From positions 310,001 through 374,000 of the forward strand of contig NW_027328103.1 in assembly GCF_047675955.1 (NCBI RefSeq): DNA of 64,000 nucleotides, read 5' to 3'. Below, one piece after another: positions 11,161 through 23,388 of this stretch (position 1 is its first letter; every line of letters begins with the position of its first letter). Origin of the DNA: Chlorocebus sabaeus (Eukaryota; Chordata; Mammalia; Primates; Cercopithecidae). A model generated the notes under the pieces. The model was given only the letters and a program-made list of their open reading frames with translations. It did not search any database and had not been told where the DNA came from. Position numbers and translations under genes: made by a program.

Positions 11161-11842
11161 AAGGCTGTTCTTGTGGAATTGGCAAAGGTATATTAGGAAG
11201 CCCATAGAGGGCTATGGTGAAAAACGAAATATCTTCCGTTCAAAACTGGAAAGAAGCTTTCTGAGAAACTGCTCTGTGTTCTGTTATTTCATCTCACAGA
11301 GTTACATCTTTCCCTTCAAGAAGCCTTTCGCTAAGGCTGTTCTTGTGGAATTGGCAAAGGATATTTGGAAGCCTATAAAGGGCTATGGTGAAAAAGGAAA
11401 TATCTTCCGTTCAAAACTGGAAAGAAGCTTTCTGAGAAACTGCTCTGTGTTCTGTTAATTCATCTCACAGAGTTACATCTTTCCCTTCAAGAAGCCTTTG
11501 GCTAAGGCTGTTCTTGTGGAATTGGCAAAGGGATATTTGGAAGCCCATAGAGGGCTATGGTGAAAAAGGAAATATCTTCCGTTCAAAACTGAAAAGAAGC
11601 TTTCTGAGAAACTGCTCTGTGTTCTGTTAATTCATCTCACAGAGTTACGTCTTTCCCTTCAAGAAGCCTTTCGCTAAGGCTGTTCTTGGGGAATTGGCAA
11701 AGGGATATTTGGAAGCCCATAGAGGGCTATGGTGAAAAAGGAAATATCTTCCGTTCAAAACTGGAAAGAAGCTTTCTGAGAAACTGCTCTGTGTTCTGTT
11801 AATTCATCTCACAAAGTTACATCTTTCCCTTCAAGAAGCCTT
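10822..11842 (+). repeat. Six-monomer block, copy of 6870-7890
   Basis: The markers match 6870-7890 at offset 3952. Part of it is represented again at 24406-25020 (offset 13233), where caaaggatatttgg is followed by cccataaagg instead of cctataaagg. The cctataaag form is therefore a later change shared only by the first two copies. Confidence 0.85.
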
Positions 11843-12839
11843 TCGCTAAGGCTGTTCTTGTGGAATTGGCAAAGGGATATTTGGAAGCCCATAGAGGGCT
11901 ATGGTGAGAAAGGAAATATCTTCCGTTCAAAACTGGAAAGAAGCTTTCTGAGAAACTGCTCTGTGTTCTGTTAATTCATCTCACAGAGTTACATCTTTCC
12001 CTTCAAGAAGCCTTTCGCTAAGGCTGTTCTTGTGGAATTGGCAAAGGGATATTTGGAAGCCCATAGAGGGCTATGGTGAAAAAGGAAATATCTTCCGTAC
12101 AAAACTGAAAAGAAGCTTTCTGAGAAACTGCTCTGTGTTCTGTTAATTCATCTCACAGAGTTACATCTTTCCCTTCAAGAAGTCTTTCGCGAAGGCTGTT
12201 CTTGGGGAATTGGCAAAGGGATATTTGGAAGGACATAGGGGGCTATGGTGAAAAAGGAAATATCTTCCTTTCAAAACTGGAAAGAAGCTTTCTGAGAAAC
12301 TGCTCTGTGTTCTGTTAATTCATCTCACAGAGTTACATCTTTCCCTTCAAGAAGCCTTTGGCTAAGGCTGTTCTTGTGGAATTGGCAAAGGGATATTTGG
12401 AAGCCCATAGAGGGCTATGGTGAAAAAGGAAATATCTTCCGTTCAAAACTGGAAAGAAGCTTTCTGAGAAACTGCTCTGTGTTCTGTTAATTCATCTCAC
12501 AGAGTTACGTCTTTCCCTTCAAGAAGCCTTTCGCTAAGGCTGTTCTTGGGGAATTGGCAAAGGTATATTTGGAAGCCCATAGAGGGCTATGGTGAAAAAG
12601 GAAATATCTTCCCTTCAAAACTGGAAAGAAGCTTTCTGAGAAACTGCTCTGTGTTCTGTTAATTCATCTCACAGAGTTACATCTTTCCCTTCAAGAAGCC
12701 TTTCGCTAAGGCTGTTCTTGTGGAATTGGCAAAGGGATATTTCGAAGCCCATAGAGGGCTATGGTGAAAAAGGAAATATCTTCCGTTCAAAACTGGAAAG
12801 AAGCTTTCTGAGAAACTGCTCTGTGTTCTGTTAATTCAT

Positions 12840-13285
12840 CTCACAGAGTTACATCTTTCCCTTCAAGAAGCCTTTCGCTAAGGCTGTTCTTGTGGAATTG
12901 ACAAAGGGATATTTGGAAGCAAATAGAGGGCTATGGTGAAAAAGGAAATATCTTCCGTTCAAAACTGGAAAGAAGCTTTCTGAGAAACTGCTCTGTGTTC
13001 TGTTAATTCATCTCACAGAGTTACATCTTACCCTTCAAGAAGCCTTTCGCTAAGGCTGTTCTTGTGGAATTGGCAAAGGGATATTTGGAAGCCCATAGAG
13101 GGCTATGGTGAAAAAGGAAATATCTTCCGTTCAGAACTGGAAAGAGGCTTTCTGAGAAACTGCTCTGTGTTCTGTTAATTCATCTCACAGAGTTACATCT
13201 TTCCCTTCAAGAAGCCTTTCGCTAAGGCTGTTCTTGTGGAATTGGCAAAGGGATATTTGGAAGCCCATAGAGGGCTATGGTGAAA
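12840..13285 (+). repeat. Short block duplicated at 18339-18784
   Basis: The offset is 5499 bases (32 monomers minus 5). Shared markers are gaagcaaatag, acatcttaccc (13024 and 18523) and cagaactggaaagagg. The match ends where this copy passes into a monomer with atctttcgttcagaagtgg. Confidence 0.78.
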
Positions 13286-13359
13286 AAGGAAATATCTTTC
13301 GTTCAGAAGTGGAAAGAAGCTTTCTGAGAAACTGCTCTGTATTCTGTTAATTCATCTCA

Positions 13360-14010
13360 CAGAGTAACATCTTTCCCTTCAAGAAGCCTTTCGCTAAGGC
13401 TGTTCTTGTGGAATTGGCAAAGGGATATTTGGAAGCCCATAGAGGGCTATGGTGAAAAATGAAATATCTTTCGTTCAGAAGTGGAAAGAAGCTTTCTGAG
13501 AAACTGCTCTGTGTTCTGTTAATTCATCTCACAGAGTTACGTCTTTCCCTTCAAGAAGCCTTTCGCTAAGGCTGTTCTTGGGGAATTGGCAAAGGGATAT
13601 TTGGAAGCCCATAGAGGGCTATGATGAAAAAGGAAATATCTTCCGTTCAAAATTGGAAAGAAGCTTTCTGAGAAACTGCTCTGTGTTCTGTTAATTCATC
13701 TCATAGAGTTACATCTTTCCCTTCAAGAAGCCTTTAGCTAAGGCTGTTCTTGTGGAATTGGCAAAGGGATATTTGGAAGCCCATAGAGGGCTATGGTGAA
13801 AAAGGAAATATCTTCCGTTCAAAACTGGAAAGAAGCTTTCTGAGAAACTGCGCTGTGTTCTGTTAATTCATCTCAGAGAGTTACATCTTTCCCTTCAAGA
13901 AGCCTTTCGCTAAGGCTGTTCTTGTGGAATTGGCAAAGGGATATTTGGAAGCCCATAGAGGGCTATGGTGAAAAAGGAAATATCTTCCGTTCAAAACTGG
14001 AAAGAAGCTT
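13360..14010 (+). repeat. Four-monomer block duplicated at 15251-15901
   Basis: The offset is 1891 bases (11 monomers minus 1). The order is agagtaacatc, then gaaaaatgaaat with ctttcgttcagaagtgg (13467 and 15358), then ctatgatgaaaa with aaaattgg, catagagtt and cctttagct, then gcgctg with cagagagtt. A similar order is present near 5285-5800. The private changes aattatc (15703) and acagggc (15848) mark the second copy. Confidence 0.77.
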
Positions 14011-15250
14011 TCTGAGAAACTGCTCTGTGTTCTGTTAATTCATCTCACAGAGTTACATCTTTCCCTTCAAGAAGTCTTTCGCTAAGGCTGTTCTTGTGGA
14101 ATTGGCAAAGGGATATTTGGAAGCCCATAGAGGGCTATGGTGAAAAAGGAAATATCTTCCGTTCAAAACTGGAAAGAAGCTTTCTGAGAAACTGCACTGT
14201 GTTCTGTTAATTCATCTCACAGAGTTACGTCTTTCCCTTCAAGAAGCCTTTCGCTAAGGCTGTTCTTGGGGAATTGGCAAAGGGATATTTGGAAGCCCAT
14301 AGAGGGCTACGGTGAAAAAGGAAATATCTTCCGTTCAAAACTGGAAAGAAGCTTTCTGAGAAACTGCTCTGTGTTCCGTTAATTCATCTCACAGAGTTAC
14401 ATCTTTCCCTTCAAGAAGCCTTTCGCTAAGGCTGTTCTTGTGGAATTGGCAAAGGGATATTTGGAAGCCCATAGAGGGCTATGGTGAAAATGGAAATATC
14501 TTCCGTTCAAAACTGGAAAGAAACTTTGTGAGAAACTGCTCTGTGTTCTGTTAGTTCATCTCACAGAGTTACATCTTTCCGTTCAAGAAGCCTTTCGCTA
14601 AGGCTGTTCTTGGGGAATTGGCAATGGGATATTTGGAAGCCCCTAGATGGCTATGGTGAAAAAGGAAATATCTTCCGTTCAAAACTGGAAAGAAGCTTTC
14701 TGAGAAACTGCTCTGTGTTCTGTTAATTCATCTCACAGAGTTACGTCTTTCCCTTCAAGAAGCCTTTCGCTAAGGCTGTTCGTGTGTAATTGGCAAAGGG
14801 TATTTGGAAGCCCATAGAGGGCTATGGTGAAAAAGGAAATATGTTCCGTTCAAAACTGGAAAGAAGCTTTCTGAGAAACTGCTCTGTGTTCTGTTAATTC
14901 ATCTCACAGAGTTACATCTTTCCCTTCAAGATGCCTTTCGCTAAGGCTGTTCTTATGGAATTGGCAAAGGGATATTTGGAAGCCCATACAGGGCTATGGT
15001 GAAAAAGGAAATATCTTCCGTTCAAAACTGGAAAGAAGCTTTCTGAGAAACTGCTCTGTGTTCTGTTAATTCATCTCACAGAGTTACATCTTTCCCTTCA
15101 AGAAGCCTTTCGCTAAGGCTGTTCTTGTGGAATTGGCAAAGGGATATTTGGAAGCCCATTGAGGGCTATGGTGAAAAAGGAAATATCTTCCGTTCAAAAC
15201 TGGAAAGAAGCTTTCTGAGAAACTGCTCTGTGTTCTGTTAATTCATCTCA

Positions 15251-15901
15251 CAGAGTAACATCTTTCCCTTCAAGAAGCCTTTCGCTAAGGCTGTTCTTGT
15301 GGAATTGGCAAAGGGATATTTGGAAGCCCATAGAGGGCTATGGTGAAAAATGAAATATCTTTCGTTCAGAAGTGGAAAGAAGCTTTCTGAGAAACTGCTC
15401 TGTGTTCTGTTAATTCATCTCACAGAGTTACGTCTTTCCCTTCAAGAAGCCTTTCGCTAAGGCTGTTCTTGTGGAATTGGCAAAGGGATATTTGGAAGCC
15501 CATAGAGGGCTATGATGAAAAAGGAAATATCTTCCGTTCAAAATTGGAAAGAAGCTTTCTGAGAAACTGCTCTGTGTTCTGTTAATTCATCTCATAGAGT
15601 TACATCTTTCCCTTCAAGAAGCCTTTAGCTAAGGCTGTTCTTGTGGAATTGGCAAAGGGATATTTGGAAGCCCATAGAGGGCTATGGTGAAAAAGGAATT
15701 ATCTTCCGTTCAAAACTGGAAAGAAGCTTTCTGAGAAACTGCGCTGTGTTCTGTTAATTCATCTCAGAGAGTTACATCTTTCCCTTCAAGAAGCCTTTCG
15801 CTAAGGCTGTTCTTGTGGAATTGGCAAAGGGATATTTGGAAGCCCATACAGGGCTATGGTGAAAAAGGAAATATCTTCCGTTCAAAACTGGAAAGAAGCT
15901 T
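15251..15901 (+). repeat. Four-monomer block, copy of 13360-14010
   Basis: This partner of 13360-14010 overlaps the left end of the 15698-16798 block, so block boundaries are nested rather than clean. Confidence 0.72.
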
Positions 15902-16798
15902 TCTGAGAAACTGCTCTGTGTTCTGTTAATTCATCTCACAGAGTTACATCATTCCCTTCAAGAAGCCTTTCGCTAAGGCTGTTCTTGGGGAATTTGCAAA
16001 GGGATATTTGGAAGCCCATAGGGGGCTATGGTGAAAAAGGAAATATCTTCCTTTCAAAACTGGAAAGAAGCTTTCTGAGAAACTGCTCTGTGTTCCGTTA
16101 ATTCATCTCACAGAGTTACGTCTTTCTCTTCAAGAAGCCTTTCGCTAAGGCTGTTCTTGGGGAATTGGCAAAGGGATATTTGGAACCCCTAGAGGACTAT
16201 GGTGAAAAAGGAAATATCTTCCGTTCAAAACTGGAAAGAAGCTTTATGAGAAACTGCTCTGTGTTCTGTTAATTCATCTCACAGAGTTACATCTTTCCCT
16301 TCAAGAAGCCTTTGGCTAAGGCTGTTCTTGTGGAATTGGCAAAGGGATATTTGGAAGCCCATAGAGGGCTATGGTGAAAAAGGAAATATCTTCCGTTCAA
16401 AACTGGAAAGAAGCTTTCTGAGAAACTGCTCTGTGTTCTGTTAATTCATCTCACAGAGTTACGTCTTCCCCTTCAAGAAGCCTTTCGCTAAGGCTGTTCT
16501 TGCGGAATTGGCAAAGGTATATTAGGAAGCCCATAGAGGGCTATGGTGAAAAAGGAAATATCTTCCGTTCAAAACTGGAAAGAAGCTTTCTGAGAAACTG
16601 CTCTGTGTTCTGTTAGTTCATCTCACAGAGTTACATCTTTCCCTTCAAGAAGTCTTTCGCTAAGGCTGTTCTTGGGGAATTGGCAAAGGGATATTTGGAA
16701 GCCCATAGGGTGCTACGGTGAAAAAGGAAATATCTTCCGTTCAAAACTGGAAAGAAGCTTTCTGAGAAACTGCTCTGTGTTCTGTTAATTCATCTCAC
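15698..16798 (+). repeat. Block related to 400-1500
   Basis: This is the partner of 400-1500 at offset 15298, including the 1-base-short monomer with tggaacccctagagg at 16181 and the rare cttgcgg start at 16499. Its right edge at about 16800 passes directly into a block that matches 7890 onward, giving a second phase-preserving junction between duplicated blocks. Confidence 0.75.
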
Positions 16799-16827
16799 AG
16801 AGTTACATCTTTCCCTTCAAGAAGCCT

Positions 16828-18344
16828 TTCGCTAAGGCTGTTCTTGTGGAATTGGCAAAGGGTATTTGGAAGCCCATAGAGGGCTATGGTGAAAAAGGAA
16901 ATATGTTCCGTTCAAAACTGGAAAGAAGCTTTCTGAGAAACTGCTCTGTGTTCTGTTAATTCATCTCACAGAGTTACATGTTTCCCTTCAAGATGCCTTT
17001 CGCTAAGGCTGTTCTTGTGGAATTGGCAAAGGGATATTTGGAAGCCCATAGAGGGCTATGGTGAAAAAGGAAATATCTTCCGTTCAAAACTGGAAAGAAG
17101 CTTTCTGAGAAACTGCTCTGTGTTCTGTTAATTCATCTCACAGAGTTACATCTTTCCCTTCAAGAAGCCTTTCGCTAAGGCAGTTCTTGTGGAATTGGCA
17201 AAGGGATATTTGGAAGCCCATAGAGGGCTATGGTGAAAAAGGAAATATCTTCCGTTCAAAACTGGAAAGAAGCTTTCTGAGAAACTGCTCTGTGTTCTGT
17301 TAATGCATCTCACAGAGTTACATCTTTCCCTTCAAGAAGCCTTTCGCTAAGGCTGTTCTTGTGGAATTGGCAAAAGGATATTTGGAAGCCCATAGAGGGC
17401 TATGGTGAAAAAGGAAATATCTTCCGTTCAAAACTGGAAAGAAGCTTTCTGAGAAACTGCTCTCTGTTCTGTTAATTCGTCTCACACAGTTACATCTTTC
17501 CGTTCAAGAAGCCTTTCGCTAAGGCTGTTCTTGTGGAATTGGCAAAGGGATATTTGGAAGCCCATAGAGGGCTATGGTGAAAAAGGAAATATCTTCCGTT
17601 CAAAACTGGAAAGAAGCTTTCTGAGAAACTGCTCTGTGTTCTGTTAATTCATCTCACAGAGTTACATCTTTCCCTTCAAGAAGTCTTTCGCTAAGGCTGT
17701 TCTTGTGGAATTGGCAAAGTGATATTTGAAAGCCCATAGAGGGCTATGGTGAAAAAGGAAATATCTTCCGTTCAAAACTGGAAAGAAGCTTTCTGAGAAA
17801 CTGCTCTGTGTTCTGTTAATTCATCTCAGAGAGTTACATCTTTCCCTTCAAGAAGCCTTTCGCTAAGGCTGTTCTTGTGGAATTGGCAAAGGGATATTTG
17901 GAAGCCCATAGAGGGCTATGGTGAAAAAGGAAATATCTTCCGTTCAAAATTGGGAAGAAGCTTTCTGAGAAACTGCTCTGTGTTCTGTTAATTCATCTCA
18001 CAGAGTTACATCATTCGCTCAAGATGCCTTTCGCTAAGGCTGTTCTTGTGGAATTGGCAAAGGGATATTTGGAAGCCCATAGAGGGCTATGGTGAAAAAG
18101 GAAATATCTTCCGTTGAAAACTGGAAAGAAGCTTTCTGAGAAACCGCTCTGTGTTCTGTTAATTTATCTCACAGAGTTACATCTTTCCCTTCAAGAAGCC
18201 TTTCGGTAAGGCTGTTCTTGTGGAATTGGCAGGGGATATTTGGAAGCCCATAGAGGGCTATGGTGAAAAAGGAAATATCTTCCGTTCAAAACTGGAAAGA
18301 AGCTTTGTGAGAAACTGCTCTGTGTTCTGTTAATTCATCTCACA
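16828..18344 (+). repeat. Block related to 7890-9750, two monomers shorter
   Basis: This partner of 7890-9750 lacks two monomers between about 17828 and 17844. The third related copy at 1585-2750 has the longer arrangement, so loss of two monomers here is the simpler reading. At about 18340 the sequence switches to a block matching 12840-13285, with gcaaatag, cttaccc and cagaactggaaagagg. Confidence 0.78.
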
Positions 18345-18784
18345 GAGTTACATCTTTCCCTTCAAGAAGCCTTTCGCTAAGGCTGTTCTTGTGGAATTGG
18401 CAAAGGGATATTTGGAAGCAAATAGAGGGCTATGGTGAAAAAGGAAATATCTTCCGTTCAAAACTGGAAAGAAGCTTTCTGAGAAACTGCTCTGTGTTCT
18501 GTTAATTCATCTCACAGAGTTACATCTTACCCTTCAAGAAGCCTTTCGCTAAGGCTGTTCTTGTGGAATTGGCAAAGGGATATTTGGAAGCCCATAGAGG
18601 GCTATGGTGAAAAAGGAAATATCTTCCGTTCAGAACTGGAAAGAGGCTTTCTGAGAAACTGCTCTGTGTTCTGTTAATTCATCTCACAGAGTTACATCTT
18701 TCCCTTCAAGAAGCCTTTCGCTAAGGCTGTTCTTGTGGAATTGGCAAAGGGATATTTGGAAGCCCATAGAGGGCTATGGTGAAA
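18339..18784 (+). repeat. Short block, copy of 12840-13285
   Basis: The markers are those of 12840-13285. The acatcttaccc change followed by cagaactgg with aaagagg occurs again near 27980-28095, so this two-monomer combination has spread to at least three places. Confidence 0.75.
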
Positions 18785-18906
18785 AAGGAAATATCTTCCG
18801 TTCAAAACTGGAAAGAAGCTTTCTGAGAAACTGCTCTGTGTTCTGTTAATTCATCTCACAGAGTTACGTCTTTCCCTTCAAGAAGCCTTTCGCTAAGGCT
18901 GTTCTT

Positions 18907-19422
18907 GGGGAATTGGCAAAGGGATATTTGGAAGCCCATAGAGGGCTATGATGAAAAACGTAATATCTTCCGTTCAAAATTGGAAAGAAGCTTTCTGAGA
19001 AACTGCTCTGTGTTCTGTTAATTCATCTCATAGAGTTACATCTTTCCCTTCAAGAAGCCTTTAGCTAAGGCTGTTCTTGTGGAATTGGCAAAGGGATATT
19101 TGGAAGCCCATAGAGGGGTATGGTGAAAAAGGAAATATCTTCCGTTCAAAACTGGAAAGAAGCTTTCTGAGAAACTGCGCTGTGTTCTGTTAATTCATCT
19201 CAGAGAGTTACATCTTTCCCTTCAAGAAGCCTTTCGCTAAGGCTGTTCTTGTGGAATTGGCAAAGGGATATTTGGAAGCCCATGGAGGGCTATGGTGAAA
19301 AAAGAAATATCTTCCATTCAAAACTGGAAAGAAGCTTTCTGAGAAACTGCTCTGTGTTCTGTTAATTCATCTCACAGAGTTACGTCTTTCCCTTCAAGAA
19401 GCCTTTCGCTAAGGCTGTTCTT
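18907..19422 (+). repeat. Three-monomer tandem duplication, unit 1
   Basis: This 516-base unit (3 x 172) is followed directly by its copy at 19423-19938. The decisive marker is gatgaaaaacgtaat, seen only at 18950 and 19466. Each unit runs: gggg-start L-type monomer ending cctttagct, a gcgctg monomer, then a monomer with gaaaaaagaaat. Differences include aggggtatgg and catggagg in this unit. Confidence 0.83.
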
Positions 19423-19938
19423 GGGGAATTGGGAAAGGGATATTTGGAAGCCCATAGAGGGCTATGATGAAAAACGTAATATCTTCCGTTCAAAATTGGA
19501 AAGAAGCTTTCTGAGAAACTGCTCTGTGTTCTGTTAATTCATCTCATAGAGTTACATCTTTCCCTTCAAGAAGCCTTTAGCTAAGGCTGTTCTTGTGGAA
19601 TTGGCAAAGGGATATTTGGAAGCCCATAGAGGGCTATGGTGAAAAAGGAAATATCTTCCGTTCAAAACTGGAAAGAAGCTTTCTGAGAAACTGCGCTGTG
19701 TTCTGCTAATTCATCTCACAGAGTTACATCTTTCCCTTCAAGAAGCCTTTCGCTAAGGCTGTTCTTGTGGAATTGGCAAAGGGATATTTGGAAGCCCATA
19801 GAGGGCTATGGTGAAAAAAGAAATATCTTCCGTTCAAAACTGGAAAGAAGCTTTCTGAGAAACTGCTCTGTGTTCTGTTAATTCATCTCATAGAGTTACA
19901 TCTTTCCCTTCAAGAAGTCTTTCGCTAAGGCTGTTCTT
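19423..19938 (+). repeat. Three-monomer tandem duplication, unit 2
   Basis: This copy of 18907-19422 is displaced by exactly 516 bases. Private changes are attgggaaaggg near 19428, ctgctaattc near 19702 and an aagtctttcg ending. Confidence 0.82.
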
Positions 19939-20984
19939 GGGGAATTGGCAAAGGGATATTTGGAAGCCCATAGGGGGCTATGGTGAAAAAGGAAATATCT
20001 TCCTTTCAAAACTGGAAAGAAGCTTTCTGAGAAACTGCTCTGTGTTCTGTTAATTCATCTCACAGAGTTACGTCTTTCCCTTCAAGAAGCCTTTCGCTAA
20101 GGCTGTTCTTGGGGAATTGGCAAAGGGATATTTGGAAGCCCATAGAGGACTATGGTGAAAAAGGAAATATCTTCCGTTCAAAACTGGAAAGAAGCTTTAT
20201 GAGAAACTGCTCTGTGTTCTGTTAATTCATCTCACAGAGTTACATCTTTCCCTTCAAGAAGCCTTTGGCTAAGGCTGTTCTTGTGGAATTGGCAAAGGGA
20301 TATTTGGAAGCCCATAGAGGGCTATGGTGAAAAAGGAAATATCTTCCGTTCAAAACTGGAAAGAAGCTTTCTGAGAAACTGCTCTGTGTTCTGTTAATTC
20401 ATCTCACAGAGTTACGTCTTCCCCTTCAAGAAGCCTTTCGCTAAGGCTGTTCTTGGGGAATTGGCAAAGTATATTAGGAAGCCCATAGAGGGCTATGGTG
20501 AAAAAGGAAATATCTTCCGTTCAAAACTGGAAAGAAGCTTTCTGAGAAACTGCTCTGTGTTCTGTTAGTTCATCTCACAGAGTTACATCTTTCCCTTCAA
20601 GAAGTCTTTCGCTAAGGCTGTTCTTGTGGAATTGGCAAAGGGATATTTGGAAGCCCATAGGGTGCTACGGTGAAAAAGGAAATATCTTCCGTTCAAAACT
20701 GGAAAGAAGCTTTCTGAGAAACTGCTCTGTGTTCTGTTAATTCATCTCACAGAGTTACATCTTTCCCTTCAAAAAGCCTTTCGCTAAGGCTGTTCTTGTG
20801 GAATTGGCAAAGGGATATTTGGAAGCCCATAGAGGGCTATGGTGAAAAAGGAAATATCTTTTGTTCAAAACTGGAAAGAAGCTTTCTGAGAAACTGCTCT
20901 GTGTTCTGTTAATTCATCTCACAGAGTTACATCTTTCCCTTCAAGAAGCCTTTCGCTAAGGCTGTTCTTGTGGAATTGGCAAAG

Positions 20985-22186
20985 GTATATTTGGAAGCCC
21001 ATAGAGGGCTATGGTGAAAAAGGAAATATCTTCCGTTCAAAACTGGAAAGAAGCATTCTGAGAAACTGCTCTGTGTTCTGTTAATTCATCTCACAGAGTT
21101 ACATCATTCGCTCAAGATGCCTTTCGCTAAGGCTGTTCTTGTGGAATTGGCAAAGGGATATTTGGAAGCCCATAGAGGGCTATGGTGAAAAAGGAAATAT
21201 CTTCCGTTCAAAACTGTAAAGAAGCTTTCTGAGAAACTGCTCTGTGTTCTGTTAATTTATCTCACAGAGTTACATCTTTCCCTTCAAGAAGCCTTTCGCT
21301 AAGGCTGTTCTTGTGGAATTGGCAGGGGATATTTGGAAGCCCATAGAGGGCTATGGTGAAAAAGGAAATATCTTCCGTTCAAAACTGGAAAGAAGCTTTG
21401 TGAGAAACTGCTCTGTGTTCTGTTAATTCATCTCACAGAGTTACATCTTTCCCTTCAAGAAGCCTTTCGCTAAGGCTGTTCTTGTGGAATTGGCAAAGGG
21501 ATATTTGGAAGCCCATAGAGGGCTATGGTGAAAAAGGAAATATCTTCCGTTCAAAACTGGAAAGAACCTTTCTGAGAAACTGCTCTGTGTTCTGTTAATT
21601 CATCTCACAGAGTTACGTCTTTCCCTTCAAGAAGCCTTTCGCTAAGTCTGTTCTTGTGGAATTGGCAAAGGGATATTTGGAAGCCCATAGAGGGCTATGG
21701 TGAAAATGGAAATATCTTCCGTTCAGAAGTGTAAAGAAGCTTTCTGAGAAACTGCTCTGTGTTCTGTTAATTCATCTCACAGAGTTACATCTTTCCCTTC
21801 AAGAAGCCTTTCGCTAAGGCTGTTCTTGTGGAATTGGCAAAGGGATATTTGGAAGCCCATAGAGGGCTATGGTGAAAAAGGAAATATCTTCCGTTCAAAA
21901 CTGGAAAGAAGCTTTCTGAGAAACTGCTCTGTGTTCTGTTAACTCATCTCACAGTGTTACATATTTCCCTTCAAGAAGCCTTTCACTAAGGCTGTTCTTG
22001 TGGAATTGGCAAAGGGATATTTGGAAGCCCATAGAGGGCTATGGTGAAAAAGGAAATATCTTCCGTTCAAAACTGGAAAGAAGCTTTCTGAGAAACTGCT
22101 CTGTGTTCTGTTAATTCATCTCACAGAGTTACATCTTTCCCTTCAAGAAGCCTTTCGCTAAGGCTGTTCTTGTGGAATTGGCAAAG
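20985..22186 (+). repeat. Seven-monomer (1202-bp) near-perfect tandem duplication, unit 1
   Basis: The unit is seven monomers, two of them 1 base short (cattcgctcaagatgcc at 21105; ggcaggggat at 21322), hence 1202 rather than 1204. Rare markers repeated exactly 1202 bases later are aactgtaaagaag, aagaacctttctg, ctaagtctgttc, cagaagtgtaaag, aactcatctcacagtgtt, catatttccc and cctttcactaagg. I found a difference only at the left edge (ggtatattt at about 20987 against gggatattt). The exact breakpoint is ambiguous by up to about 100 bases because flanking monomers are similar. Confidence 0.9.
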
Positions 22187-23388
22187 GGATATTTGGAAGC
22201 CCATAGAGGGCTATGGTGAAAAAGGAAATATCTTCCGTTCAAAACTGGAAAGAAGCATTCTGAGAAACTGCTCTGTGTTCTGTTAATTCATCTCACAGAG
22301 TTACATCATTCGCTCAAGATGCCTTTCGCTAAGGCTGTTCTTGTGGAATTGGCAAAGGGATATTTGGAAGCCCATAGAGGGCTATGGTGAAAAAGGAAAT
22401 ATCTTCCGTTCAAAACTGTAAAGAAGCTTTCTGAGAAACTGCTCTGTGTTCTGTTAATTTATCTCACAGAGTTACATCTTTCCCTTCAAGAAGCCTTTCG
22501 CTAAGGCTGTTCTTGTGGAATTGGCAGGGGATATTTGGAAGCCCATAGAGGGCTATGGTGAAAAAGGAAATATCTTCCGTTCAAAACTGGAAAGAAGCTT
22601 TGTGAGAAACTGCTCTGTGTTCTGTTAATTCATCTCACAGAGTTACATCTTTCCCTTCAAGAAGCCTTTCGCTAAGGCTGTTCTTGTGGAATTGGCAAAG
22701 GGATATTTGGAAGCCCATAGAGGGCTATGGTGAAAAAGGAAATATCTTCCGTTCAAAACTGGAAAGAACCTTTCTGAGAAACTGCTCTGTGTTCTGTTAA
22801 TTCATCTCACAGAGTTACGTCTTTCCCTTCAAGAAGCCTTTCGCTAAGTCTGTTCTTGTGGAATTGGCAAAGGGATATTTGGAAGCCCATAGAGGGCTAT
22901 GGTGAAAATGGAAATATCTTCCGTTCAGAAGTGTAAAGAAGCTTTCTGAGAAACTGCTCTGTGTTCTGTTAATTCATCTCACAGAGTTACATCTTTCCCT
23001 TCAAGAAGCCTTTCGCTAAGGCTGTTCTTGTGGAATTGGCAAAGGGATATTTGGAAGCCCATAGAGGGCTATGGTGAAAAAGGAAATATCTTCCGTTCAA
23101 AACTGGAAAGAAGCTTTCTGAGAAACTGCTCTGTGTTCTGTTAACTCATCTCACAGTGTTACATATTTCCCTTCAAGAAGCCTTTCACTAAGGCTGTTCT
23201 TGTGGAATTGGCAAAGGGATATTTGGAAGCCCATAGAGGGCTATGGTGAAAAAGGAAATATCTTCCGTTCAAAACTGGAAAGAAGCTTTCTGAGAAACTG
23301 CTCTGTGTTCTGTTAATTCATCTCACAGAGTTACATCTTTCCCTTCAAGAAGCCTTTCGCTAAGGCTGTTCTTGTGGAATTGGCAAAG
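22187..23388 (+). repeat. Seven-monomer near-perfect tandem duplication, unit 2
   Basis: This is the direct copy of 20985-22186. Identity stops at about 23450, where the expected gcattctgag is replaced by the ordinary gctttctgag. The conservation of all rare changes makes this one of the youngest events in the left half, or a product of recent conversion. A misassembly that doubled the unit cannot be excluded from sequence alone. Confidence 0.88.

Noticed and set aside
11171..11458. 95-codon open reading frame identical in protein to that at 7219-7506
   Set aside because: The identity comes from duplication of the satellite block at offset 3952, not from protein-level constraint.
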